From contig KB292365.1 of assembly GCA_000328365.1 (NCBI GenBank), positions 76,240 through 140,239 of the forward strand: a stretch of 64,000 nucleotides of DNA. The letters are read 5' to 3'. The notes under the pieces are model-generated. The model worked only from the letters and a program-made list of their open reading frames with translations, was not told the origin of the DNA and searched no databases. The position numbers were made by a program, and so were the translations under genes. Origin of the DNA: Capitella teleta. Taxonomy: Eukaryota > Annelida > Polychaeta > Capitellidae. Numbering within the stretch: the stretch's first letter is position 1; each line of letters starts with the position of its first letter. Of this stretch, positions 12,584 to 23,239 are shown piece after piece.

Positions 12584-14137
12584 TCATAATCTCACAGCAA
12601 AAGACATGCCTGCTTTCTTGGGCATTTTTAAATTCCAATTTTCCCATTCATCAGTTATTGGAGAATAAAACTCAATTGTGGCATCATAATGACCTCCACA
12701 AACCAAAATATTTTCTTTCCATACTAAAGATGGCCCCTTGTAATGATCGAATTTAGGTCGATGCAGTGATTGCCATTGATTGCTGCGTGGATCAAACCTC
12801 ATGCAACTTCTGGTTGTACCCCCAACTACAAACACGTGACCATCAAATTGCACAGCAGCGCCACCATCACATATCTCTGGCATTGGAGATCTGGATCGCC
12901 AAGTTTGCTGCGCGATATCAAATTCATGAACATCAGCACTCCATCTTCTATTATATCCCCCAAGAACGAATAAACTGTTTGAAACAATCGCCAAATAGCA
13001 GAGTTGAATATGAAAAGGCAAAGGAGGAAGATGACTCCATTGAAGAGTGTTTATGTCCAATGTCTCCACTGAATCTAAGTTGTCTCGGCCATCTTGACCG
13101 CCGACAATGTACAAATGGTGATCGTGATGAATCGATGAATGACTTGCTCTAGCAATGGACATTGGTTGTAAAATACTCCACTGAGCATCACATGCATCAT
13201 ACGAATAACAATCACGTTGACAAATGTTATTACGAAATCCTCCAGAGACAACAAATCCACCAGGAGAGGCACAGGCGCTGTATTGCCAGCACTCACTTGG
13301 TAGCTTCTGAATATGCTGCCAGTGCTGTATATTGATGTCAGAACAAAGCCACATTTCTCCATTCATGTCATCCACAGCCAGTGCTCGTTGTTGAGGTGGA
13401 TTAGTCGACCTGGAAGATTGCATGGCCTGTTGAATGAGTTGCATGCCGCGTGTATTGTGCATGAGCTTCTCGTCCATGACGGTGGTTGAGATGAACTCTT
13501 TGCTGCACTCTAACAGACTGACGTGTTGAATCAGGGCATCGAAGCAGTCCGCTCTTCCCTCTGCCGACCCAACCCACTTCTGAAGGAAGCAGAAGTTGTT
13601 CTCTTGAGAACTGCTTGCTTGCAGTATTTCGATGAGATCTTCCTCCTGGAGAAGATGCATTTCTCCTGTTGCAATGACTTCTTTCGTGAGTTCGTGCAGA
13701 AACCTCTGAGCGTCTCTCATCACTGCTTCCATTCCATAAAGCCGAGCGAGGTTCATCATTGATATACAGTTCCTTGAGTCAGTGTGACGGCGAAGGAACT
13801 CTTCTATCTTCTGCTTCAGAGCACCAAGCAGAAGCATGTCACTAGCTTCTAGAAGGTCCTGCGCATTCTGTGTGGTGATTTCAATGTGCCCTGTGTACAT
13901 GTAGTGAACTAACAACTCTCCAGTGTTGGGGCTGATGGCGTCCATTGACACTTCTTGCGCGCCACTCTCCACCATATCGACCAGGAACATTCGGCGAAAG
14001 TACTCGCTCATACCGGCCAGAATGACTCGGTGGCAGGACGTGCGTTGCTCACCAAAGACCAGGGTGACGTCCGTGAATTCTTCAGCTTCCCTCATCTGGA
14101 GGAAAACCGGAGGAAGGGAGCTGATTGCTTGCGCCAT
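12584..14137 (-). CDS. BTB-BACK-Kelch protein (Kelch-like family)
   Basis: One uninterrupted exon of 517 codons. Residues about 10-115 form a BTB domain (EEFTDVTLVFGEQRTSCHRV, FRRMF, LLVHYMYTGHIEI). Residues about 120-230 match the BACK region (NCISMMNLARLYGMEAVMRD). Residues about 290-517 carry Kelch blades with the double-glycine signature (FVVSGGF, LYIVGGQDG, LFVLGGYNR, VFVVGGTT, ILVCGGHYD), each followed by a Trp some 20 residues on. Family members usually act as substrate adaptors of cullin-3 ubiquitin ligases in the cytoplasm; substrate and subtype cannot be read here. The start at 14,137 gives the usual short lead into BTB. At 517 residues it is slightly shorter than many KLHL proteins. 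The lack of introns contrasts with the other genes of the window. Confidence 0.95.
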   Translation of the reverse strand: MAQAISSLPPVFLQMREAEEFTDVTLVFGEQRTSCHRVILAGMSEYFRRMFLVDMVESGAQEVSMDAISPNTGELLVHYMYTGHIEITTQNAQDLLEASDMLLLGALKQKIEEFLRRHTDSRNCISMMNLARLYGMEAVMRDAQRFLHELTKEVIATGEMHLLQEEDLIEILQASSSQENNFCFLQKWVGSAEGRADCFDALIQHVSLLECSKEFISTTVMDEKLMHNTRGMQLIQQAMQSSRSTNPPQQRALAVDDMNGEMWLCSDINIQHWQHIQKLPSECWQYSACASPGGFVVSGGFRNNICQRDCYSYDACDAQWSILQPMSIARASHSSIHHDHHLYIVGGQDGRDNLDSVETLDINTLQWSHLPPLPFHIQLCYLAIVSNSLFVLGGYNRRWSADVHEFDIAQQTWRSRSPMPEICDGGAAVQFDGHVFVVGGTTRSCMRFDPRSNQWQSLHRPKFDHYKGPSLVWKENILVCGGHYDATIEFYSPITDEWENWNLKMPKKAGMSFAVRL

Positions 14138-15900
14138 GGCGGAGAATGAACAGAGGCTGTAAATAAAACAGAGTTACATTAGCAATAAAAAGAAATAATA
14201 GAATCAGAAAGACCGAAATCTTACTTTCGTCTACAATTATCCAGTAATTTAACGAAAGTGCCATGCAGGTACAATTGTCAAAAAAGGTAAAGACTATTAT
14301 TCTGTAAACATTGAGCGTTCCCTTCAGCACAGTTCAGTCAAAAACAACGTATGCGAGAGCTGAATGAAATATTCATTTCGTAATACTGAGAACGACGGAA
14401 TATTTTAATTCCATGGAACAAGTTTTGTCTCAGGCCACGAAAATGGAAGCAGAATAAAACTAAGTGCTCCCTGTCCATGGAATTCACTAGTAAAGAGAAA
14501 AATTCAGAGTATTGATCGAGTGACGTCTTATATAGCATATTATATAGAAATCACACATGCTCTCTGTCCCCTCCACGCCCCGTTCAGTTCTATGTACAGA
14601 GTGCATACAGGTCAATTCCAATTCTATCTCTGGTTAGCGATCCACATAGCATCGCCTAAGCCTCTGAGGGATCACTAGCAGATATAGACTTAATTCAGAT
14701 TTAAAATAAGGACGTGGCAGTCAGGCAGCTATCTGTTCAACAGTCACCTAATCAAACCGATGCAAAACATTGCGCTCATCTGATTATACACCTGTGTGCA
14801 GGTATGTACTCGTATATACACGGCTAATTTTCATTAAATGCATTTTTACGAGCATCAAGGCACAAGTTATGTGGTATATATCATCCTTAAAGGGAATTCA
14901 ATATTAGTACATGTAAATAAAGACTCAGAGATGGCATATATTACAGTTTGGTCAACATAATATATTTCCCCTGGGCGGCAGAAGACGTCCCTACGCCTCC
15001 ACTGTGACCTTCGCTCCTACGGCTGCTGACGTCCACCAACGCGTATAATCTGGCACGTGCGGCAATCATTTTATAAGTAGAGAATTCAGCAATTAAAGTT
15101 TACTTTTGGGAGAGAGCCGAGTTCCGGACGCCAAACTCCCTAAGGCTTGGCAACATGTGCATGTGCGGGACTTCAGACGAGAGACTTTTGTGTTAATGAA
15201 ATAAGTTTATCTATCAAAGTAATTAGTATTTGCTATTTGTTATTTCCATTTTAAGTTTAATTTGGTGTGTAAATTTCTTTGTTTTCTGATTAATATTTCC
15301 ATTGTAGTTTTTCCATTTAAATTTGTCCATTCTGTCCATTATTTGATTCCATTCTGTAATCTCAAATAAAACCTTTAAAGTATAAATTTACAATTTTTTG
15401 GTATCCTTATAAAAGCTTACATTGTAAACCGAGGGTACTCAAAAACCGAACTCAAGAAAATTATAGTTATTATTGAAAATTAGAAGTTAAGCGTTAAACT
15501 GTTCAAACTGTCGTCAAGAACCGAGGGATCAACAATCGAAACCAACAAATCACACCTACCTTCGACGCCCAAACAGAGGACAGCGACTGAAGACCACTCA
15601 GGAAGACCACGCAGGCTCAATATGCATCAGCCACATAAGCCAGCATTCATACTTTCTCTTTCGACCGAGGGAAAAATATGCATGCAGCACAACGTATCGA
15701 AACTTAAGGGATTTCTTGTGACGTCACAGCTTGATCTGGGTCGTGCACAGTGCAACTCTTTACTCGAACTTGCGCGGATAATTACACTGTGAATTTGCAA
15801 TAGACAAAAGAGCGACAGTAGTACGTATGCTCCTTTGTAATTACCGTAGAATATCGGTTACATAACCTAAGGATGATTCTACGATCAAGCGTTTCTTGGT
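14138..15900. other. Upstream flank of the Kelch-like gene
   Basis: No protein-like frame stands out on either strand. The first few hundred bases probably hold the Kelch-like promoter and 5' leader; no TATA box or other clear core element could be fixed by eye. Confidence 0.4.
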
Positions 15901-15929
15901 TCTGTTGTTGGTGAGGAACGGGCGAATCA

Positions 15930-16250
15930 AGGAGGAGGCTTGCCCTATATTTTGATCCCGATCACCCGCGGATCAGCCCTATCGTACATGTCAGGCCCAA
16001 AACGAATCCACACTATTTAAAACTTTAGGCTTCCAGGTTACCTCACAATTCTCATGCAAATAATCCGACAAATATAACAGCGTCCATGCTGTAGCCTGCA
16101 ATTTTACAAAGAGTCACAACAACCGATCCGGGTTTTAGATATTCCTCTAAACTCATTTCATAGCCTAGTTTTCCATTTTGATCATGGTATTTATATTTAA
16201 CATTACTTTTATCGTTGTTTGTCTTTATTCGTTCATTTCTCCTGTGCATG
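15930..16250 (-). repeat. Dispersed repeat with a conserved peptide, copy 1
   Basis: Read on the minus strand, about 180 bases (16,124 down to 15,945) match 61,039-61,225 read on the plus strand, with scattered substitutions and small gaps. The best-matched part translates as VVVTLCKIAGYSMDAVIF here and VVVALCENTGYSMDAVIF there, inside a 65-codon open frame (16,249-16,052). I do not recognise the peptide; a decayed transposon gene is the simplest explanation. Confidence 0.6.
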
Positions 16251-16352
16251 ACTTAATTTGTGCGAAATAAAATGAAATAGATTGCTTGACGCGTGAGAAC
16301 CCCTATGGGGGAATTCTTTCCTGCCATTGTCTAAAAACGCACAAAACACATA

Positions 16353-16830
16353 ACAAATTATCCATCGTAAAAATAGCAAAAAAAAAAGCAAAAAAAAGAA
16401 GAAAAAAAAACAACAAAAAACAACAGACCAGCAAACAAAAGAGACACAAACTGAATGATTTTAACCAATTGGCCATCGATTCAGTGACAACAGTTTCTTC
16501 TCAACCAAGAGAAAGAGCATGGAAAGGAAGATTATTTCTGAAATAGGCATCGCTATATTGTGAATTTGCGCATTTAGCGCGAACCGAAAAGCCTCGACAA
16601 TGTTACTTTTTTGTCTTAGAAATAGCATTTTCATTCGCAAAACGTGCATGTAGATTAAAGAGCTTGGGTTGTGCTGCCGAGTAGCATTACTAGTAAATAG
16701 TAATTTTGTCGAAGAGAATAATATCCAATTAGGATTACTTCTGTCCGCCGGCAAAGATTCCGACTACAGAATCATCAAACTCATCACTATCTCCAAATTT
16801 ATTTTCCTGTAAAAAAATAGAGTTCGGAAT
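16353..16830. repeat. Dispersed repeat, copy B
   Basis: This is the second copy of the repeat at 11.2-12.0 kb. It lacks the roughly 300-base block with the hAT-like end and has short A runs. The shared block continues to AATAGAGTTC and stops there, which sets the right edge of the homology. Confidence 0.7.
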
Positions 16831-16904
16831 CTGAGACCAATGTCACTGATATTGGGAGATAGTAAATGATGCAAAATTATCGCACAGGGAACGCCTTCAG
16901 ATCA

Positions 16905-17110
16905 TAGAAAACGTGTGGAGGGCGCCTCCTGGTTTTGTATGGCCATCCACCTTCAGAATGGACAGGGGAAAGGAGTGCAATAAATTCCTCAACCAACTAC
17001 ACATCGTCGGTCAATACAAGTGCTTTACATACTCTCAATTATACGAAGGAATATTCTGCAAAGTATGCGTTCTGTTTGCTCTGAAACCAAGAGGGCGTCG
17101 CTCGGATTGA
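16905..17110 (+). pseudogene. Possible hAT/ZMYM1-type TTF zinc-finger remnant
   Basis: A short plus-strand frame gives FVWPSTFRMDRGKECNKFLN and then YEGIFCKVCVLFA. The C-x2-C-x-LF ending after a run of aromatic and basic residues resembles the TTF-type zinc finger that opens hAT-family transposases and ZMYM1-like proteins. The match is partial, the frame is short and no catalytic domain follows. The call is tentative; the hAT-like terminus in the sister repeat at 11.56 kb makes it more likely. Confidence 0.4.
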
Positions 17111-17394
17111 AATTTTGCCTCTCTTGGAAATCAGGCCTGTGTCATACAAAAAAGAATTTTAGAGTTTTATTGTCTAGCATTAATGTTAGTATTGTTGATT
17201 TAGAGAACCTTTCTATTGAGAAACTCAGGACTCTCTTTAACGATGATGATCACAGTAATGATCAATATGTTTCAGTTGGACAGGCCATTGCCGAATTATG
17301 TTCCGTTCGAGATGGGGCCATGTACAGCCCCCTTAACCAACAGGAAGTTGGGGCCCTCATCAAATCCTTAGGTACGAAATTTGTTTGTATTTGA
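17110..17394 (+). other. Open exon-like stretch, unrecognised
   Basis: About 75 codons stay open and look protein-like (VDLENLSIEKLRTLFN; GQAIAELCSVRDGAMYSPLN; QQEVGALIKSLG) and end at a possible donor, CCTTAG|GTACGA, near 17,371. It follows the zinc-finger-like remnant in another frame. It may be the next part of a transposon gene or an exon of an unplaced host gene. Confidence 0.35.
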
Positions 17395-17496
17395 AATAAT
17401 GTGATAATTTACCTTTTTTTTCTTTTTTTTTTCTTTTCCGTTTTTGACTTACATGTACATCTCTACAATTCTGTGACAGGTTCGTTACGAAATAAA

Positions 17497-17501
<5 letters not shown>

Positions 17502-17537
<36 letters not shown>
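17502..17537. repeat. (AT)n microsatellite
   Basis: About 18 uninterrupted AT dinucleotides. Confidence 0.95.
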
Positions 17538-17541
<4 letters not shown>

Positions 17542-17654
17542 TGAAAACTGAATACTTTTAGAAGAGTCAACAACTATTGACGTCAGATATGATTGAAATG
17601 AATGTTTTCCGATTTATTCCTGAGACAATTAGTAGGCTAGTGTAATATTATTAC

Positions 17655-18360
17655 AGGAGTCCAGGATCCTCTGGTACTCCTATTTGCTCTTTCACGATCA
17701 TGTTTGTTAGCTGGTCCCTCCAGCTGATCCAAAGAACTCATCTCCATAGCCACATCTCAAATGCCCCGATTCTCCTCTCTCCTTCGTTTCACCCATAGGT
17801 GGCTATCGTCCAAATAATGCTCCTGACGAGTTTCTTCTTCAGGGATATGCTGAGCTTTGTGGCATTCCAGATCCTGTTAATCTTGGTGGCTGATGGTCTT
17901 GACATGGCTAGTCGTGTCTTGATCTCAGTCATACTGTCTCCTTGGGATGTCACTGTTGATCCGAGGAACTTTACTTTAGCTATGTTCTTGATTTCCTCTC
18001 CTTGAACTTCCATTGTGTCTGTGCGTCCAAATCGCATCACGCGTGTCTTGTCTTGGTTGATCCTGAGTCCATATTTACGGCATATTTCACTGAGGGCGTT
18101 GGTCATGGTTTTCATGTCGTGTTTTGCCAGTCTGCCAGAAGAGATGCATCATCTGCATATCATAGAGTCCATATGCGCCTTCCTCCTGCACTATGCCCAT
18201 GCAACAAGCTGTTCTCCCAGTTTTTCCTCTACGAGTCTCACGATGTCTTCACCGACAGAGATGAATGCGATTGGTGATGCAAGGCAGCCTTGCCTGAATT
18301 CTTCCTCGAACTTGAATGGTGTTGTTCTGTCCATTTCAACTCTCTTCACTCATTGAGCAT
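17655..18360 (-). mobile_element. Second LINE reverse transcriptase fragment
   Basis: On the minus strand the frames give FRQGCLASPIAFISVGEDIV, then YADDASLLAD at 18,159-18,130 with the two catalytic aspartates, and then, after a stop and a frame change, YGLRINQDKTRVMRFG, VKFLGSTVTSQGDS and LKKKLVRSIIWTIATYG, followed by a FEMWLWR-like block down to about 17,700. This is the palm-thumb and C-terminal order of LINE reverse transcriptases of the type whose C-terminus reads ATYGCETW. The first LINE fragment covers a different part of the enzyme, so the two cannot be compared directly. At least two lesions make it inactive. Confidence 0.85.
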
Positions 18361-18487
18361 CTTTGCAGAGGTTCTGCAGAAGCCAAAGAAGGTGTTTGGG
18401 GATTTTTGATCAGTCCTTGCTAGAGTTTTTGGTGGATGATGATATCGAACACTATGCTGTAGTCTATGAACATCAACCATAGCACAC

Positions 18488-18815
18488 AGAGGCACCGAAT
18501 GGCTCTGTGGGTTAAACCGGCTGACTGCAATCCTATGCCGAACCCGAACACTATGTCGAACCCGGGTCGAGGTCCCGGGTTCGAGACCCGATCAGGTTTC
18601 GGGCGATATGATTGTGAATTATAATTGTAATTCGTTGTAATTCGGTGACTCTGCAGTGCTGTCCAACTGCGTAACAAGGCCGGGCACTGTGTACTACTGT
18701 CTATGGTGGTATGCAGAATAAAGAACCCTTGAGATTTATCGATAAGAGTCGGGGAAAACTTTCGGTTCTGGCGCTCGTATCATCCGATTGGTTTGGGTGG
18801 AGCCGTAAAATACCA
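18488..18815 (+). mobile_element. tRNA-derived SINE, full-head copy
   Basis: The head has an A-box-like TGGCTCTGTGG at 18,500-18,510 and a perfect B box GGTTCGAGACC at 18,578-18,588, the internal RNA polymerase III promoter of tRNA-derived SINEs. The 78-base spacing is longer than in a normal tRNA, and the stem-forming sequence is disrupted, so this is not a tRNA gene. The body (GTGACTCTGCAGTGCTG through GTTTGGGTGGAGCCGTAAAA) recurs at 59.34-59.57 kb. The element abuts the LINE fragment on its left. Confidence 0.75.
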
Positions 18816-18839
18816 TCACGCACGCACGCTCAATCATAG

Positions 18840-20475
18840 TACGTCATCTTGCTTGGACAAAAAAAAGACATTAGAAAAGGAGGCACTGATTTACTTTAAT
18901 AGACAAGCAGGTTTAAAATAAACACCATTACATAATCGTGTCTACTTGTAATTAATTTGTTTCATTTGAGTCGACCGATTCTCTATACATAGGATATAAT
19001 TCGATGTATCAAATAGTTTTTTGGCTTGAGCATTAATAATTATTCACATTTGAAACTGTCTGCCTGCCTGCTCTGTCTATTGTTGTGTGCCGGATAAGGA
19101 AAACCTCCAAAACGAGGCCGCTGTCTCTCCAACAGAACCTTCGACCTCCCACAGAGAATATCAATGAAAACCCTGAAAGGCAACGCCTCTTTCTTCACTG
19201 TTGAACACGAGCCTCTTAAAACACCGATCTTGGCCTTCGTATATGGGTCACGATGGATGCTTGGCTGATTTTCAAGAATACTTTTTCCATCAGCATTATC
19301 CACATTCAACAGAACACATGCATGAAGATCCATACGGTGGGTTCATTTCTATATTATGTTCAAAAATCAATAATATCCTCTATTCAACTTGCTAACTTCT
19401 TAAAAACTTTTTAAGAAGTGAGTCAATATTAATCGCATTGAATGTAAATCCTTTTTAGAATTTAGAAAGAAATGTCAGATGACGAAAAATGTCTGCTGCT
19501 TCCTGGTAACTAATGTGAACTCGTGCAAACTTAGCGACGTTGTAATCTCAATCACGTGTTTGTGATTATATCATATAGACGAATGGATATGAACCTTGGA
19601 GCTTGTGTGGTCGGATATGCATGTTCCTGTATATTCAGTGAGTGCACAGTAGATTGATTTTAAACTATGCATGTCTACATATATACATGTAATAATTATA
19701 TCCACACTGTTCTTCAGTAGTTAAAGCAATCACGTACACGCGATCATATATATAAATATATATAATATATACATGTATTGGTAGGTCTTTATAACTTGAA
19801 CATGGTATACTGGCTAGGAATAAGATAGCTCTGAATGTGCCTGCATGCAAGCCTACCTGCAGGGGTGCTAGAATTACCCACAGGTCTCTTCAATTAAGCC
19901 ATTGACTGGAAAATTTATGTTGTCACAATTATTCTTTCTATAAATATAATGATCACATCACATACGATATATATATATAGTTGGGCCAAGGCACGTAGCT
20001 ATTTCGATGACGAATGTTTAAACGCCACAGAAACATTTGATTATACACGCACGTGCTTATACTGACAAATCCGGCAAACGCATTCCAATGACGCACTCCA
20101 ACTTATGCGATAATTGAGGAATACTAATATGCACAGGGGAAAGTTTGATATCGCCATATAGAGGGAGGGCATATACGATGCTCAGATCTGCTAAAAACAC
20201 CAATCCCAGATTACGAATATCCTCAGTGAAAGGTAATTGTTAAAGCAAAATAATGCTCACTCATACTGAGTTGTGCTATTCATGTACTGCTAGCTGGGAG
20301 GACCATGGTTTCTTAAATGTAAACACACAGCATTGCCGTCAAGGTGGCTAACTTCCTCAAAATTTGCCGCCAGGTGAGCATCAATAGAGATTGTTGGAAA
20401 TGAGCAATTTCTCCTCCTAACTCCCTGCAATCATTGATTCATTCATTCATTATTCAGAGCTTTGACAACAGCTCG
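18840..20475. other. AT-rich spacer, no gene seen
   Basis: Short open frames exist, such as 19,333-19,040 on the minus strand, but none has recognisable motifs or coherent splice sites. Short TA-rich runs lie near 19,745-19,775 and 19,970. Confidence 0.4.
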
Positions 20476-20479
20476 GTGG

Positions 20480-20764
20480 TTAAAGGCCTATAATCTGTCA
20501 CCGACCGGTCGAAGCAACCTGACCGTCGATGCAGGTTCCATGTTATGTTAATCAAGCATGGCCACATTGACATGCAGTGTCCTCTCATGCGAGGGAGCAT
20601 GAGTTTTCAGTCACTTGCAAGTCCTCAACTGCAACCACTTTTAGACGCAATGAATGCTCACATACATGCATATTTAGCTCCGCCCAAATGTTTATAGTCT
20701 TAAACTCGATGCATCGACGGTCATGTTGCTTCGACTCGTCGGTGACAGATCATAGGACTTAAGC
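20480..20764. mobile_element. Foldback MITE, about 285 bases
   Basis: The left arm from 20,481 (TAATCTGTCACCGACCGGTC, GAAGCAACCTGACCGTCGAT) pairs with the reverse complement of 20,709-20,763 (ATCTGTCACCGACGAGTCGA, AGCAACATGACCGTCGATGC). The arms are about 50 bases with a handful of mismatches. The 170-base loop has no coding frame of note. The structure is that of a miniature inverted-repeat element; the family is not recognised. Confidence 0.65.
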
Positions 20765-21189
20765 CGATTTAAATCTCATCGAGGAACTGTTCATTGGCGT
20801 GTGATTTAGCGGACTGGGCATATGGCACCAATTTATACCGTGGATACTGAAAAGTTCAATTTGACCTCTTTGATTATTATCCCTTCGATTGGATCATAAT
20901 AATTATAACAATAATTTTATTTCGTACAAATAGCGTGTCCAGAATAAATTATTTTTGTGTGTAATGTATTTCTTATTCTTTGAAATTTTGCCGTGGTTGC
21001 ACTTATTTTTATTGCACATTAATTTTTTTTTTTCATGTTATCTCAGAAGACATAAAATTAATAAAGATAATAAAGGTAAACGCACTCAAAAAAAAGAGGA
21101 AAAAAGGCCGAATGCAATTACTTGATTATATTTATGGAATAAATTCAGACGCAGTCGCTCTTACCCCAACAGGGTCAGCAATCAATCTT

Positions 21190-21312
<123 letters not shown>

Positions 21313-21319
21313 AAAAAAC

Positions 21320-22585
21320 AAAAAATCAACGGGTGATAACATCATCCTTCATCACAAAGGTGTTTCCTGTCCAGTGCGAGATACAGGACTAAGTGTGAGC
21401 ATTGTCAACGTACAATATGGAGTGTCTAACTACCTTTACAAATAGCAAGTTATTAACACATTCAGCCAAGAACCTCAGTTTATCATACGGACATATATCT
21501 GATATATCTTACAGCACCTCAGTGATCTGTGACCAGAATTGATCAACAAGGCAACAGCTGAAATGGGCTTCAACTATCTAAATGTAATAATATTCACACA
21601 AAACGCTGGAATCCCCTCGAATGCGGAGAAGCCATTTGCAATGTATCATTTTCTGAGTGCCTCACTTGACACCAGTGTTTGCCTATACTCCAGAAAACGT
21701 TAAAGAGTCAAGACTCCTGCAATGTTGTAAAGTATTGAACACAAAATAACTGCATAAATGATATCATAGGACCTTTCTCAAGCTGCGAAAGAATAGGAAA
21801 AATAAATACAAACAAATCGAAGCAATTAAAATAAAGAAAAAAAATCTATAGCAAAACAAATATAAAGGGACTGCACAATTCACATGCCTAATAGCGTGCC
21901 AGGTTATAGCAAATAATTTCACAGGTGAGTGAACTTAGCAGCATGCAGAGCGACCTGACCGTCACTATGGATACTATTTGACCTCATTGACCTTTGCTAA
22001 TCAGTTATCTACAAGTAAACACAGTGTCAGTAGCACCTAATGTTTATCCTGGTCTTTCTGCACTTTGCAGAATAATGGTTAAATCAAGGGCATTAGAATC
22101 CAGGGTTGCATACTGGAGATTTGGTGATATATACCATGAATAATTAAAGAGCAATGTATTAAAGTGCAGCTACAATCTCGCATCGCGTGATTCATCGATA
22201 GTGTTATTTATTGATAGCTATTCATAATTTTAGATTTGTCTACTGCATGTCCTCGTCGGATAAATATTTATTCGCGCTGAATTGAGGAAATCATTCAATA
22301 ATTACGACTTCGCACACCGAAGATGATGTAATCAGATTACACATAAGCATACATATAAGGGTATGTTTAAGCCTATTCATCATTGATCCGTTCATATAGA
22401 ATGTGAGACATGTGTTTATGCACCCTCTCTCTGATCTGAAGTTGAAAAGTGACAGACCCAAATTTTAAGACATATTTTGCCACAATATTTTAGGATATTC
22501 GTCCAACCATGCAGACACGATCAGAATTCTGAGGTAAGGCAATAATGCACCTGATAAGAGAATACTAGTTATCTTGATCGATAAA
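21320..22585. other. AT-rich spacer, no gene seen
   Basis: Neither strand shows a recognisable product, a strong splice chain or an obvious repeat. Confidence 0.4.
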
Positions 22586-22589
22586 TGTT

Positions 22590-23237
22590 CTATTGGTCAT
22601 AATTGGGTGTTGTCCACGTGTTGTTCTCATCAGCATTCGAGTGATCACCCACCTGAAAGAGAGGGAGAGAGATCATTGTATGCGAGTGGATACTAATTGC
22701 TGCTTACCTTCTTCATCGTGTCTCTCCTCTGACCATTTGCACAAATGATAGCTTTGGTGGATGGGTGGGGGACGATGGCTCAACTGCTGGTAATACTTGC
22801 TCCACGGTCTCTTCCTCCGATTGACTGAGCTGAAGAATGGACGTCAAACTCCCCTCCTGCATCCCGTGATCAAAAATCAAATAAAGGTTTTACATTACGA
22901 TTTAAGCATTTGTTATCGATAAAATTAGGGCCATTATTATTCAAGTTATTAAGTAATAAATAAATAAGCTGATTGTAACTCCTCAATCAGTTCAGTTCAT
23001 GACCATTCATCACATATTTCATGGAATATTATATGTAGTGCCTATATGCTTCGACACCCCGTCCCTCCTTCATAGAGAATTAAGTAAGCAAATGAATAAA
23101 AAATTACAAATCAGGATTTTTTTTATTCTATAAAAATAACATGAAATAAATTCGCTCACCTTCCGATTGCTTTCTCTCAAGCGCCGAATAAGAGCCATTT
23201 CGCCAGAATCCATGATTCCCAGAGGCATAGATGGTTT
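22590..23237 (-). CDS. Unrecognised gene, last three exons
   Basis: Three minus-strand exons fit by splice sites and phase: 23,237-23,160 (KPSMPLGIMDSGEMALIRRL, then RESNRK), 22,856-22,708 (EGSLTSILQLSQSEEETVEQ and a Pro/Ser-rich stretch to SFVQMVRGETR), and 22,652-22,590 (VGDHSNADENNTWTTPNYDQ, stop). The first junction is phase 0 and only one frame of the middle exon is open. Its stop (22,715-22,713) lies five bases before the donor. An alternative donor, ATG|GTCAGA, would remove the stop and join SFVQM to VGDHSNADENN in frame. The encoded tail is acidic and Ser/Pro-rich, with no domain I recognise. Upstream exons were not found; a weak candidate lies near 24,600-24,500. Confidence 0.4.
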
Positions 23238-23239
23238 CT

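Noticed and set aside
18488-18590. A functional tRNA gene
   Set aside because: A and B boxes are present, but the spacing is too long, the acceptor stem does not pair and the same body occurs in a headless copy; a SINE explains it.
19040-19333. A 97-codon minus-strand frame
   Set aside because: No recognisable motif and no clear splice partners.
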